A stretch of 64,000 nt of DNA from Oceanospirillum sp048270425 (GCA_048270425.1 JBLWSY010000003.1:195093-259092), one strand, 5' to 3'. Numbered from the stretch's first letter, positions 54,207 through 63,852 are shown. Notes: a model not told the origin generated them from the sequence alone. Numbers and translations are program-made.

Positions 54207-54224
54207 GGCCGGACATCTCCGGCC
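54207..54224 (-). terminator. Hairpin plus T-run at the dctP transcription-start region
   Basis: On the minus strand GGCCGGA-GATG-TCCGGCC followed by seven T looks like a complete intrinsic terminator. It lies only 12-30 bases past the predicted sigma54 -12 element, overlapping the expected start of the dctP transcript. Its likely role is to stop upstream read-through. Confidence 0.55.
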
Positions 54225-54231
54225 CTAAACT

Positions 54232-54247
54232 TGCAAAGGCCAGCCCA
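54232..54247 (-). promoter_or_regulatory. Probable sigma54 promoter of dctPQM
   Basis: Read on the minus strand, TGGGCTGGCCTTTGCA has the -24 GG and -12 GC with exact ten-base spacing and TTTGCA at -12. RpoN control of dctPQM is known in Pseudomonas. Confidence 0.6.
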
Positions 54248-54817
54248 AATGACTTTAAAGGCTGCGACCAGACTGACTATTACAAGTTGAATGCCAACTT
54301 ATTAAAAACTTATTAAAAACACGCAACACATTGTTTTAAAAAGAAAAAATAAATATAAATCCGCAAAAAACAAATTACGAATCCACTAATACTGTGCGAC
54401 ATCCCGCACACCCATTAATTTGATAGGCGGATACCCACTCAACACCGCACAACAACGCTTAGACCTAGGTCTAAGACAAGTTGACGCAACACGTAAGAAT
54501 CGGAGGAGAAAACCTGCATTCCGTTCTGATTTCTTTCTTCCGCCTCCCCCCGAAAACCATTCAATATGAGAAATGTGCGGCATTTCACACAAAGCAGGTC
54601 AGACCGGCGCACAGGTTTACGTTTTCGTTAACTCACCCACATTCAGACACACAACCGCCTGAAGAGCTGCAATACATAAAATACACCCGGCTAAGCCCAT
54701 ACCCTTGAATTTCTCCGGCACTCCCCCATTGATAGAACCATACAGCCCAGCCAGACCAGCCCCCCTGATCTGCTGATTAAGCCTCCTTTGAAAAACCGAT
54801 CCGGCAATAGGCACCGC
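54248..54817. promoter_or_regulatory. Long dctP/yrfG intergenic region with 18-bp palindrome
   Basis: These 570 bp hold no convincing gene. The perfect palindrome CTTAGACCTAGGTCTAAG occupies 54458-54475, about 240 bp upstream of the predicted dctP start site and in the range of an enhancer for sigma54 activators. TTGACG at 54481 may begin a promoter toward yrfG. A purine stretch CGGAGGAGAAAA (54501) has no start codon after it. Confidence 0.45.
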
Positions 54818-55555
54818 ATGGCGACAGAACATCAACCACCGGAATTACAGCTCACTGATAAAGCAGAGCCGGAACAAGCGGTAATCACTGAAACCTTCAT
54901 CGCCCCCGAGTGGCAAAAGATTGATACCATTCTCCTTGATATGGACGGCACGCTGCTGGATCTGCATTTCGACAGTCATTTTTGGCTTGAACATCTGCCC
55001 AAACGCTATGCCGAGCTGCACAAACTGGACGAAGCCAGCGCAGTCGATTATGTGATTAATGAGATCACCAAAGAGCAGGGCACTCTGAACTGGTACAGCC
55101 TGGACTACTGGGCCAATCACTTTGAAGTAGATATTGTTGCCCTGAAAAAAGAGGTACAGCACCTGATCGGCTTCCGTAGCGATGCGTTAGAGCTGCTGAA
55201 ATTTCTGGAAAGCCATCAGGCTCAGGTGATTCTGGCCACCAATGCCGATCACCATAGTCTGGATATCAAGCTGCCGGTAACAGGTCTTGATCGGTACGTG
55301 GATAAAATTGTCAGCTCTGCCGAACTCAAGATCGCCAAAGAAGATCCGGCTTTCTGGCAGGCCCTTAAAGAGAAAGTCGATTTCGATCCTGAAAGCACTC
55401 TGCTGATCGATGATAACGAAACCGTGCTGGATTCAGCCCAGACATTTGGCATTCGCTACCTATACACCATCATGCAACCGGATATGCGATCCCCGGTACG
55501 CACCCTGACCCGCTATCCTGGTGTCAGTGAATTTTCGGCTATCATCCGCCGTTGA
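54818..55555 (+). CDS. yrfG: HAD-family GMP/IMP nucleotidase YrfG
   Basis: The 245-residue HAD phosphatase has motif I LLDMDGTLLDL near residue 37, motif II LATNADHH and motif III/IV LLIDDNETVLDSA. It closely resembles E. coli YrfG, a purine nucleotidase, including FWLEHLP and LNWYSLDYW. I chose the ATG at 54818 over a TTG at 54788, which has no ribosome site. It starts the yrfG-hslR-hslO cluster as in E. coli. Confidence 0.9.
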   Translation: MATEHQPPELQLTDKAEPEQAVITETFIAPEWQKIDTILLDMDGTLLDLHFDSHFWLEHLPKRYAELHKLDEASAVDYVINEITKEQGTLNWYSLDYWANHFEVDIVALKKEVQHLIGFRSDALELLKFLESHQAQVILATNADHHSLDIKLPVTGLDRYVDKIVSSAELKIAKEDPAFWQALKEKVDFDPESTLLIDDNETVLDSAQTFGIRYLYTIMQPDMRSPVRTLTRYPGVSEFSAIIRR

Positions 55556-55630
55556 TCTGGCAGGAATGACACTCAATCAAGTAAATGGCATAAGCCAGGC
55601 CACAGAACAACGTTAATATAAGGTATATCA

Positions 55631-56032
55631 ATGAGCACACCGGAAACCAAAGTACGTCTGGACAAATGGCTCTGGGCGGCACGTTTCTTTAAAACCCGCG
55701 CACTGGCTAAAAAAGCCATTGAAGGCGGCAAGGTGCATTACAATGGCGAGCGTTGTAAAAGCAGCAAGATGGCTGAAGTCGGTGCCATGCTGACCCTGCC
55801 CCAGGGCTGGGATGAAAAAAGAATCGAGATTATCGCCCTTTCTGATCAACGTCGTGGCGCACCGGAAGCAGCGCTTCTCTATAAAGAAACGGCAGAGAGC
55901 ATTAAAAAACGGGAAGAGGCCGCAGAGAAACGCAAGCTGCTTAAAAACGCAATGGGTGCACCAGAAAACCGCCCCAACAAGAAAGACCGTCGCATGATTC
56001 ATCGTTTTAAACGAATCGACACCGAACAGTGA
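55631..56032 (+). CDS. hslR: Heat-shock protein 15 (ribosome-associated S4 protein)
   Basis: Hsp15 binds 50S subunits carrying nascent chains and helps recycle them after heat shock. The 133 residues have the S4 RNA-binding domain VRLDKWLWAARFFKTRALAKKAIEG and a Lys/Arg-rich C-terminal helix. The ATG has AAGG seven bases upstream. It lies 75 bp after yrfG. Confidence 0.95.
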   Translation: MSTPETKVRLDKWLWAARFFKTRALAKKAIEGGKVHYNGERCKSSKMAEVGAMLTLPQGWDEKRIEIIALSDQRRGAPEAALLYKETAESIKKREEAAEKRKLLKNAMGAPENRPNKKDRRMIHRFKRIDTEQ

Positions 56033-56264
56033 CAGATCCGCATTCGCACGACAGACATCGGAGCGACAAGCAATGCTGAACTATAATAGGACTCAGTATT
56101 GGTAAGACTCAGCGCCACGAAAAAACAGCGCTGCCAACGCCCTTAGTCTACAGCAAGCAATATCATCCTACAGGACCAGAACCGCTGACATGCCACGGCC
56201 TGTAATACAGCATTAACAGAAAGATTCTGCCGGAATCATCAGAACGGAAAGACAGAAGAGATTT

Positions 56265-57137
56265 ATGAGCCAATTCGATTTTATTCAGCGCTTTGTTATT
56301 GATAACTCACCAGTACGTGGCGAGATCGTCCGACTGAAAGACAGCTTTCAGCAAGTGCTGGATAAGCACGACTACCCACCCGCTATCGAAAAACAGCTGG
56401 GCGAGATGCTGGCTGCTGTCGCGCTGCTGACCGCTATCGTCAAAGTCGACGGTATTCTGTCACTCCAGGCCCGCGGTGCCGGAGCCTGCAGTTTACTAAT
56501 GGCAGAATCCAATCCTGGCGGTGATCTGCGCGCTATCGCGCGCTGGGAAGGCGATATCGGCGAAGCCAGCAGCCTGAAAGAGCTTATGGGTAACGGTCAG
56601 CTGGTGATCACGATTGAGCCTACCAACGGCAAGCGCTATCAGGGTATTGTCTCTCTGGAGCGTGAAACCCTGGCTCACTGTCTGGAACAGTACTTCGAAC
56701 AGTCTGAACAGTTGCCAAGCCGCCTGTGGCTGAATGTCACCGACAAGATTGCGTCGGGCTTTATGCTGCAGGCTCTGCCATCCGAACGTACCGAAGCAGA
56801 CATCAACGCCTGGGAGCACGCAGTCAGTCTGGCGGAAACCCTGAAAGACGAAGAGATGGCCTCACTGCCTTTCGAGGAACTGCTGCACCGCCTGTATCAC
56901 CAGGAAGAGGTTCGTATCTTTGAAGGCAGCCCGTTACAGTTCAACTGCACCTGTTCAGAAGAACGGGTTAAAAATGCCCTGGTCAGTGTTGGCAAAGAAG
57001 AATTGAACGAAGTCATCAAAGAACGCGGGCTTGTCGAGAGTAAATGTCAGTTCTGCAATACGCTCTATAGTTTCAACGCCGCTGATATTGAAAGCTTATT
57101 TGACGATCCTGAAGCGCCAGCTCCGGTTATTCATTAA
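56265..57137 (+). CDS. hslO: Redox-regulated chaperone Hsp33
   Basis: Hsp33 is activated by oxidation and protects unfolding proteins. The 290 residues hold the chaperone domain (RGEIVRLKDSFQQVL, GDLRAIARW) and the C-terminal zinc switch with CTC and CQFC cysteines (FNCTCSEERV... KCQFCNTLYSF). A TATAAT at 56082-56087 lies upstream and may give it its own promoter. It is followed by a perfect palindromic terminator. Confidence 0.95.
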   Translation: MSQFDFIQRFVIDNSPVRGEIVRLKDSFQQVLDKHDYPPAIEKQLGEMLAAVALLTAIVKVDGILSLQARGAGACSLLMAESNPGGDLRAIARWEGDIGEASSLKELMGNGQLVITIEPTNGKRYQGIVSLERETLAHCLEQYFEQSEQLPSRLWLNVTDKIASGFMLQALPSERTEADINAWEHAVSLAETLKDEEMASLPFEELLHRLYHQEEVRIFEGSPLQFNCTCSEERVKNALVSVGKEELNEVIKERGLVESKCQFCNTLYSFNAADIESLFDDPEAPAPVIH

Positions 57138-57165
57138 CCATTCATTGCCGCATCCGTAAAACATT

Positions 57166-57193
57166 AAAGAGGGCTGATCAGCCCTCTTTTTTT
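57166..57193 (+). terminator. Perfect palindromic terminator of hslO
   Basis: AGAGGGCTGA / TCAGCCCTCT forms a loopless 20-bp palindrome, in practice a stem with a small loop, followed by six T. Confidence 0.85.
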
Positions 57194-57787
57194 CTGTCCA
57201 GAACCTATCACCATCAGAAAGTCATCTGAATTTTCATGCATCATCCCATTCTGATGAAAAGTAGTATTAATTCTTCGATTTCTAATTATTTTTCTTGTAG
57301 TAAAACTACAAAACCAGCAATTCCACCGATCAAAAACAGCCAAAAGAGTGAACAACCAGTCAAAAAACAGACAGCAGATCATTTTTTTATCGCCCCTGAC
57401 GAATTTATCTTGCTTAAGTTACGCTTAGTAAGAACCTCTATCATTTAGAGCGTAAACCATCTTTAACACTGAATTTTCAGCGAAATACTCTAAAAACCTC
57501 TGCTATTTTGTGTGCATCTGCATCAAGAATTTTGTTTTGTAACTGTTTTTCAGGATTTTCTTCCTGTTAGGGCTTCGCACAGCCTCGCTTTTTTTGACAT
57601 AATACGCCCCTAAAACCGCTTCCACAGGCAGAACGCTTTTCGGATATTTCCCGAAAACAATTAGCTCCTGACAGGAACGGTTTTTTTGATACCCGCTTGG
57701 TAATTTGCCCGCTTTGGTAAATTTACTCTTGGTAAATTTACCCGGTTTGATAGTAGTTGATCGGCTGGAGCCGAAGGACACAAGTAA
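57190..57787 (+). promoter_or_regulatory. Upstream region of pckA with three near-tandem repeats
   Basis: No gene is convincing in this AT-rich 600-bp gap. Just before pckA, three near-copies of TTGGTAAATTTACC lie in a row at 57697, 57714 and 57729, spaced 17 and 15 bp, with the first diverged (TTGGTAATTTGCCC). They could be repeated operator sites or leader duplications. TTGACATAATAC at 57595-57606 looks promoter-like but lacks a correctly spaced partner. Confidence 0.4.
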
Positions 57788-59344
57788 ATGACGACATCGA
57801 TTGACGATAGCTCTGTAATGACGTTCACCAACCTCAGCACCGCTGAATTGGTTCAAATGGCTGTTCAACGTAAAGAAGGCGAACTGGCCAGCAACGGAGC
57901 TTTGGTAGTATCTACTGGCCACCGCACCGGTCGCTCTCCAATGGATCGCTTCATTGTTGAAGAGCCTAGCACTGCAGACCTGATCGAATGGGGCGCAATC
58001 AACCGTCCATTCGACGCCGCTAAATTTGACGCTCTGTGGGACCGTGTAGAAGAGTATCTGTCTCAGAAAGATACTTTTGTCTCCGAGCTGCATGTTGGTG
58101 CCGACCCTGAGCACTACCTGCCAATCCGTGTCACCACCGAAACCGCGTGGCACAACCTGTTTGGCCGTACCCTGTTTGTTCGTCCTGACGAATTCAATCC
58201 GAAAAACAAGGGTGAATGGCAAATCATGAACGCACCTCAGTTCACTTGTGAACCTGAGCGTGACGGCACCAACTCTGACGGTACCGTCATCATCAACTTT
58301 GCCAAGCGCAAAGTGCTTCTGGCTGGCATGCAGTATGCCGGTGAGATGAAAAAAGCGATGTTCTCTGTACAGAACTTCCTGCTGCCTGAGAAAGACGTTC
58401 TGCCGATGCACTGCTCTGCAAACGTTGGTGAAGATGGCGAAACCACCCTGTTCTTCGGCCTGTCCGGTACCGGTAAGACCACTCTGTCTGCCGACCCTGA
58501 GCGTTACCTGATTGGTGATGACGAGCACGGCTGGGGCAAAGGCGTTGTCTTCAACATCGAAGGCGGCTGCTACGCAAAATGTATCGACCTGTCTCAGAAA
58601 AACGAGCCGGTAATCTGGGACGCGATCAAGTTCGGTTCCGTACTGGAAAACGTTGTTCTGGATAGCGACCGCACCCCGGATTACACCGACGTCAGCCTGA
58701 CTCAGAACACCCGTGCAGCCTACCCTCTGGAGCACATCGAGAAACGTGTTCTGGAAAACCGTGCCGGTGAGCCGAAAGCGATCGTGTTCCTGACCTGTGA
58801 CCTGACCGGTGTACTGCCTCCTGTTTCTGTTCTGTCTAAAGAAGCAGCGGCTTACCACTTCCTGTCCGGCTACACCGCTCTGGTTGGCTCTACTGAAATG
58901 GGTTCCGGTGGCGGCATCAAGTCCACTTTCTCCACCTGCTTTGGCGCACCTTTCTTCCCACGCCCGGCAGCTGAGTACGCTGAACTGCTGATCAAGCGTA
59001 TCGAAGAATTTGGTTCTAAAGTGTACCTGGTTAACACTGGCTGGACCGGCGGTTCATACGGTGAAGGTCAGCGCTTCAGCATTCCGACGACCCGTGGCAT
59101 CATCTCTGCGATTCAGAATGGCGCACTGGAAGATGTTGAAACGGTACACCTGGAAGGTATCAACCTGGCGGTTCCTGCTGAAGTACCAGGTGTTGAGACC
59201 AACCTGCTGCAACCTCGTGGCACTTGGTCTAACGCTGCAGACTACGATGCGGCAGCTAAAGAGCTGGCAGCTAAATTCGTTGAAAACTTTAAGAAGTTCA
59301 ACGATGTGGACGAAGCGATCATCGCTGCAGGTCCTCAGCTGTAA
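57788..59344 (+). CDS. pckA: Phosphoenolpyruvate carboxykinase (ATP)
   Basis: PckA makes PEP and CO2 from oxaloacetate and ATP, the first committed step of gluconeogenesis. The 518 residues include the P-loop GLSGTGKTTLSADP near residue 228, the preceding IDDEHGW-type metal site (LIGDDEHGWG) and RSPMDRF near the N-terminus. Length is near that of the family (E. coli 540). It fits with dicarboxylate import by DctPQM. The gene lies after hslO, as in E. coli apart from yhgE. Confidence 0.97.
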   Translation: MTTSIDDSSVMTFTNLSTAELVQMAVQRKEGELASNGALVVSTGHRTGRSPMDRFIVEEPSTADLIEWGAINRPFDAAKFDALWDRVEEYLSQKDTFVSELHVGADPEHYLPIRVTTETAWHNLFGRTLFVRPDEFNPKNKGEWQIMNAPQFTCEPERDGTNSDGTVIINFAKRKVLLAGMQYAGEMKKAMFSVQNFLLPEKDVLPMHCSANVGEDGETTLFFGLSGTGKTTLSADPERYLIGDDEHGWGKGVVFNIEGGCYAKCIDLSQKNEPVIWDAIKFGSVLENVVLDSDRTPDYTDVSLTQNTRAAYPLEHIEKRVLENRAGEPKAIVFLTCDLTGVLPPVSVLSKEAAAYHFLSGYTALVGSTEMGSGGGIKSTFSTCFGAPFFPRPAAEYAELLIKRIEEFGSKVYLVNTGWTGGSYGEGQRFSIPTTRGIISAIQNGALEDVETVHLEGINLAVPAEVPGVETNLLQPRGTWSNAADYDAAAKELAAKFVENFKKFNDVDEAIIAAGPQL

Positions 59345-59383
59345 GATCCGTTATCGGCTGCTTAATCAGTCGTCGGATACCAG

Positions 59384-59416
59384 AAAAAGGCGAACACTCC
59401 GGTGTTCGCCTTTTTT
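59384..59416 (+). terminator. Intrinsic terminator of pckA
   Basis: AAAAAGGCGAACAC / GTGTTCGCCTTTTT with a TCCG loop is followed by T-run bases. It lies 40 bp past the stop. Confidence 0.9.
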
Positions 59417-59522
59417 GCTTCTGTCGCTGTTACAGGTCACGGCAGCTGCGAATCACAGCAGCGACACAGCGCAGTAATTGCAGATCGTTACTCAGGTTCT
59501 ACATTTTTTTGCCAGAAAAATT

Positions 59523-59551
59523 TTGCCCCAACCCTCACCTTACTGTATAAA
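59523..59551 (+). promoter_or_regulatory. Probable sigma70 promoter of tex
   Basis: TTGCCC (59523-59528) and TATAAA (59546-59551) are separated by 17 bp, about 135 bp before the tex start. Apart from this and the pckA terminator, 59345-59685 holds nothing recognisable. Confidence 0.5.
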
Positions 59552-59685
59552 ATCACAGCTTAATTTTTTAGCGATATCAACTCGTTAGCGGATAAACTTT
59601 AGCCCATTCATTTTTTCATTCGGGTTATCCGGCTCCGCCTGCGTACCGATACCCCAAATTCAAGACAGAATAGAGAGTTGTCTTC

Positions 59686-62028
59686 ATGGATCAGATCTCC
59701 CAACGTATTGCCGATGAACTCAGCGTCAAACAGACTCAGGTAAGCGCTGCCGTTGCCCTTTTGGACGAAGGCTCAACCGTTCCCTTTATCGCGCGATATC
59801 GTAAAGAGGTCACCGGCGGCCTGGACGACACCCAGCTGCGTAACCTTGAAGAGCGCCTGCGCTACCTGCGTGAACTGGAAGACCGCCGCAGTACCGTTCT
59901 GAAAAGCATCGACGATCAGGGCAAACTGAGCGACGAACTGAAAGCTGACATTCTGGCTGCAGAGACCAAAACCCGTCTGGAAGATCTCTATCTGCCCTAC
60001 AAGCCTAAGCGCCGTACCAAAGCACAGATCGCCCGAGAAGCCGGTCTTGAGCCTCTGGCAGATCTGCTGTTTAACAATCCGGAAACGGACCCGCAAACGG
60101 CCGCCGAAGATTACCTCAACGCCGATGCCGGTATAACCGACGCCAAGGCTGCGCTGGACGGTGCCAAACAGATCCTGATGGAACGCTTCAGTGAAGACGC
60201 CAGCCTGCTGGATACCCTGCGCACAAAACTCTGGCAACAGGGTGAGCTGCAGTCCCGCGTGGTTCCCGGTCAGGAACAGGCTGGCGAAAAATTCAGCGAC
60301 TACTTTGAACACAACGAAGCGGTCAGCAAAACCCCATCTCACCGTGCCCTGGCGATGTTCCGGGGGCGTAACGAAGGCGCCCTGCAGCTGGCGATTATTC
60401 TGCCGGAAGCGGAAGAACTCAAGATTCATCCCTGCGAGGAGATCATCGCCCGCCATTTCGGTATCGAAGATCAGAAGCGGCCTGCAGACGCATGGCTGAA
60501 AGAGGTGGTGCGCTGGACATGGCGCGTTAAGCTACTGACTCATATCGAAACCGAACTGATGACCCGCCTGCGTGAAGACGCTGAAGCCGAGGCGATCAAG
60601 GTTTTTGCCGGCAATCTGAAAGACCTGCTGCTGGCGGCTCCTGCCGGACCACGCGCGACTCTGGGTCTCGACCCGGGTCTGCGTACCGGCGTAAAAGTTG
60701 CCGTTGTTGATCACACCGGCAAGCTGCTGGATTACGCCACTATCTATCCTCATGCACCGAAGAATCAATGGCGCGAATCGCTGGCGGTTCTGGCAGCACT
60801 GGTTAGCAAGCATAATGTCGATCTGATCAGTATCGGTAACGGTACAGCTTCCCGGGAAACCGACAAACTGGCCGCAGATCTGGTCAAACTGATCAAAGAT
60901 CGTAAAGTCAGCAAAATCATGGTCAGCGAAGCTGGTGCTTCTGTGTATTCCGCATCTGAGCTGGCCGCGAAAGAGTTCCCGGATCTGGATGTAAGCATCC
61001 GTGGTGCGGTATCCATCGCCCGCCGCCTGCAGGACCCGCTGGCGGAGCTGGTGAAAATCGATCCGAAGTCGATTGGTGTTGGTCAATATCAGCATGACGT
61101 GTCCCAGACCCAGCTGGCCCGCAGCCTTGAAGCGGTAGTTGAAGACTGTGTGAACGCCGTTGGCGTGGATGTGAACACCGCCTCTGTGGCACTGCTCAAC
61201 CGGGTATCCGGCCTGAACGCAACACTGGCTCAGAACATCATCAGCTATCGCGATGAAAACGGCACCTTCAATAGCCGTACTGATCTGAAAAAAGTGGCAC
61301 GCCTTGGTCCTAAAGCCTTTGAACAGTGCGCGGGCTTCCTGCGTATTATGAATGGCAAAAACCCGCTGGACGCCTCTGCGGTTCACCCGGAAGCCTATCC
61401 GGTGGTGAAAAAGATCGCTGAAAACAGCGGTCGTAAAGTGGATAGCCTGATCGGTGATTCCGGCTTCCTCAAGGGTGTAAACCCGGCGAAATACACCGAT
61501 GAGAACTTCGGTCTGCCAACAGTAACCGACATTCTGAAAGAGCTGGATAAGCCGGGCCGTGACCCGCGCCCTGAATTTAAAGCGGCTGAATTTATGGAAG
61601 GCGTGGAAGAGATCAGCGACCTTAAGCCGGGCATGATTCTGGAAGGCTCCGTAACCAACGTCACCAACTTTGGTGCCTTTGTGGATGTAGGTGTGCATCA
61701 GGATGGCCTGGTGCATATCTCGGCGCTATCCAACAGCTTTGTGGAAGATCCCCGTACCGTCGTGAAAGCTGGTGATATTGTGCAGGTTAAGGTGATCGAT
61801 GTGGATCAGCAGCGCCGCCGTATCGCGCTGTCGATGCGCCTGAACGATGAACCGGAAGCACAGCAAAGCCGTAGTGGTGCCGGTAACGATAAAGGGCGTG
61901 GTCGTAACTACTCTTCTGCCAATCAGAATAAACGCGGTCAGAGCAGTAAAGAACAGGGCAGCCAGGGTGGCGGTATGGGTACGTTGGGAATGTTGCTTGC
62001 CCAGGCACAGCAAAAACAGCGAAAATAG
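59686..62028 (+). CDS. tex: Tex family transcription accessory / RNA-binding protein (YhgF)
   Basis: Tex is a large cytoplasmic nucleic-acid-binding protein of uncertain role in transcription and toxin expression. The 780 residues show the Tex N-domain (VPFIARYRKEVTGGLDD), a YqgF-like nuclease-fold domain (TLGLDPGLRTGVKVAVVD near residue 327), helix-hairpin-helix repeats (NTASVALLNRVSGLN) and a C-terminal S1 domain (PGMILEGSVTNVTNFGAFVDVGVHQDGLVH). The final 60 residues are Gly/Ser/Gln-rich. A perfect 9-bp hairpin ATTCTGACT / AGTCAGAAT lies just after it (62041-62063). Confidence 0.95.
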   Translation: MDQISQRIADELSVKQTQVSAAVALLDEGSTVPFIARYRKEVTGGLDDTQLRNLEERLRYLRELEDRRSTVLKSIDDQGKLSDELKADILAAETKTRLEDLYLPYKPKRRTKAQIAREAGLEPLADLLFNNPETDPQTAAEDYLNADAGITDAKAALDGAKQILMERFSEDASLLDTLRTKLWQQGELQSRVVPGQEQAGEKFSDYFEHNEAVSKTPSHRALAMFRGRNEGALQLAIILPEAEELKIHPCEEIIARHFGIEDQKRPADAWLKEVVRWTWRVKLLTHIETELMTRLREDAEAEAIKVFAGNLKDLLLAAPAGPRATLGLDPGLRTGVKVAVVDHTGKLLDYATIYPHAPKNQWRESLAVLAALVSKHNVDLISIGNGTASRETDKLAADLVKLIKDRKVSKIMVSEAGASVYSASELAAKEFPDLDVSIRGAVSIARRLQDPLAELVKIDPKSIGVGQYQHDVSQTQLARSLEAVVEDCVNAVGVDVNTASVALLNRVSGLNATLAQNIISYRDENGTFNSRTDLKKVARLGPKAFEQCAGFLRIMNGKNPLDASAVHPEAYPVVKKIAENSGRKVDSLIGDSGFLKGVNPAKYTDENFGLPTVTDILKELDKPGRDPRPEFKAAEFMEGVEEISDLKPGMILEGSVTNVTNFGAFVDVGVHQDGLVHISALSNSFVEDPRTVVKAGDIVQVKVIDVDQQRRRIALSMRLNDEPEAQQSRSGAGNDKGRGRNYSSANQNKRGQSSKEQGSQGGGMGTLGMLLAQAQQKQRK

Positions 62029-62040
62029 CGCCATTAAAGT

Positions 62041-62063
62041 ATTCTGACTAAAGCAGTCAGAAT
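62041..62063 (+). repeat. Perfect hairpin after tex
   Basis: ATTCTGACT / AGTCAGAAT with a five-base loop has no T-run and so is only a weak terminator candidate. It lies 13 bp past the tex stop, upstream of gshA. Confidence 0.4.
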
Positions 62064-62262
62064 TACTGTCGATTAATTTGGCCGTCCAACTTTTTCTCGA
62101 CACAACTTGAAGCCTGATTCTGCGCCCCCATATTGCCAGATCAGGCTTTTTTCGACTGGCACAGGCCGGTTTTCTGCAGACGAATCCGCTGTTATCGTCA
62201 ATATTTCAGCGACTAAAACGCTAAATGCGCCGGCCAGGCCGGTTGGTATTAGGGGAAGCACC

Positions 62263-63852
62263 TTGACCAAAACCATTAAAGATCGTATCGAGTTTTTACG
62301 CCCTGTTGCCCAGCGAGGCCTGTTTACCCAGATCAAACGCGGACTCGAAAAGGAAGGCTTACGGACAACACCCAGCAGCAACCTGGCGCAAACCGATCAC
62401 CCTAAGGCTCTTGGTTCAACCCTGACCCACCCCTATATCACCACAGACTATTCTGAAGCGCTGCTGGAGTTTATTACGCCGGTATCCAGCAAGCTGAGTG
62501 AAACACTGGAATTTCTGAAAGATCTGCATGCCTTCAGTTATCGCAACCTGGACGATGAGGTCATCTGGCCAGCCAGTATGCCCTGCAAGCTACAGGGTAA
62601 CGAAAGTGTACCGATTGCCCGCTACGGCAGCTCAAACTCGGGCACTATGAAAACCGTTTACCGCCATGGTCTGTCCTGGCGTTATGGCCGTATTATGCAG
62701 TCGATTGCCGGTCTGCACTACAACTTCTCCCTGCCGGAGCAGCTGTGGCCAGCACTGCTGCACCTGAAATACCCTGAGCGCGATGCCAAAGATCCCCAAG
62801 TGCTGCAGGATTTTATCTCCGAACAATATTTTGCCCTGATCCGTAACTTCCGTCGCTACAGCTGGTTGCTGCTTTACCTGTTCGGAGCTTCACCCGCTGT
62901 GGATAAAAGCTTCGTCGAGGGTAAACAGCATCCGCTGGATGAACTGGATCAGGACACCCTGTTCCTGCCCTACGCTACCTCTCTGCGTATGAGCGGTTTG
63001 GGTTATCAGAACAATGTTCAGTCGAGCCTTAAGATCTGTTTTAACTCTTTGGAAAACTACGTTCGCACCCTGACTCACGCGATCAAGACTCCTTATGCGC
63101 CATACGAAGAGCTGGGTGTAAAGGTTGATGGAAAGTACCGTCAGCTCAATACCAACATCCTGCAGATTGAAAACGAGTATTACAGTGATATCCGCCCGAA
63201 GCGTGTCACCGAAAGCGGTGAACGTCCCTCTGAAGCCCTGACCGAGCGTGGTGTTGAGTACATTGAGGTACGCTGCATCGATCTGAACCCGTTTGAAGCG
63301 ATCGGTATTACCGAAACTCAGGCACGTTTTATTGATACCTTCCTGCTGTTCTGTCTGTTGGAAAACAGCGCGCAGATCCCTGATGACGAGTGCGAAATGC
63401 TGGATGAGAACCATAGCAAGATCGTTAACCGGGGTCGGGAACCGGGTCTTATGCTGCAAACACCAGAGGGTGACATCTCCCGTGAACAATGGAGTCATCA
63501 GCTGTTTGATCGCCTGCAACCGGTGGCGGATCTGCTGGATAGCGCCAATGACAAAGCGGAACATAAGGCCGCATTGGATGATTTCCGTGCGTTAATTGAT
63601 CAGCCGGAGCTGACACCATCAGCTAAGGTACTTGAGGCTATTCGTAAAGCTGGCAGCTTCACCGCTTTTGCTCAACAGCAGGCAAATCAGCAGGCCGAAA
63701 TGCTGCGTACAGCACCGATTAATAAAGCCCGCGAAGCCCTATTCAACCAGCTTTCTGAAAGCTCTATCCGTCAGCAATCGGATCTGGAGGCGGCAGATCT
63801 GGTGGATTTTGACACCTTCCTGGCCAACTATATGGCTCGTCAAAACGCCTGA
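62263..63852 (+). CDS. gshA: Glutamate-cysteine ligase
   Basis: GshA makes gamma-glutamylcysteine, the first and rate-limiting step of glutathione synthesis. The 529 residues match E. coli GshA (518): TQIKRGLEKEGLR near the N-terminus, LGSTLTHPYITTDYSEALLEFITP, MPCKLQGNESVPIARYGSSNSG, GLHYNFSLP and NTNILQIENEYYSDIRPKR. I chose the TTG at 62263, with AGGGG seven bases upstream; the frame is open to 62107 but that part lacks family sequence. It is followed by a strong terminator. Confidence 0.95.
   Translation: MTKTIKDRIEFLRPVAQRGLFTQIKRGLEKEGLRTTPSSNLAQTDHPKALGSTLTHPYITTDYSEALLEFITPVSSKLSETLEFLKDLHAFSYRNLDDEVIWPASMPCKLQGNESVPIARYGSSNSGTMKTVYRHGLSWRYGRIMQSIAGLHYNFSLPEQLWPALLHLKYPERDAKDPQVLQDFISEQYFALIRNFRRYSWLLLYLFGASPAVDKSFVEGKQHPLDELDQDTLFLPYATSLRMSGLGYQNNVQSSLKICFNSLENYVRTLTHAIKTPYAPYEELGVKVDGKYRQLNTNILQIENEYYSDIRPKRVTESGERPSEALTERGVEYIEVRCIDLNPFEAIGITETQARFIDTFLLFCLLENSAQIPDDECEMLDENHSKIVNRGREPGLMLQTPEGDISREQWSHQLFDRLQPVADLLDSANDKAEHKAALDDFRALIDQPELTPSAKVLEAIRKAGSFTAFAQQQANQQAEMLRTAPINKAREALFNQLSESSIRQQSDLEAADLVDFDTFLANYMARQNA

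Noticed and set aside
57164..57448. Short frames on both strands in the hslO-pckA gap
   Set aside because: Both overlap each other in very AT-rich DNA, one begins inside the terminator, and neither has a ribosome site or a recognisable sequence.
57503..58858. 451-codon minus-strand frame overlapping pckA
   Set aside because: It is opposite the highly conserved pckA reading frame and has no family features; the pckA frame explains the codon pattern.
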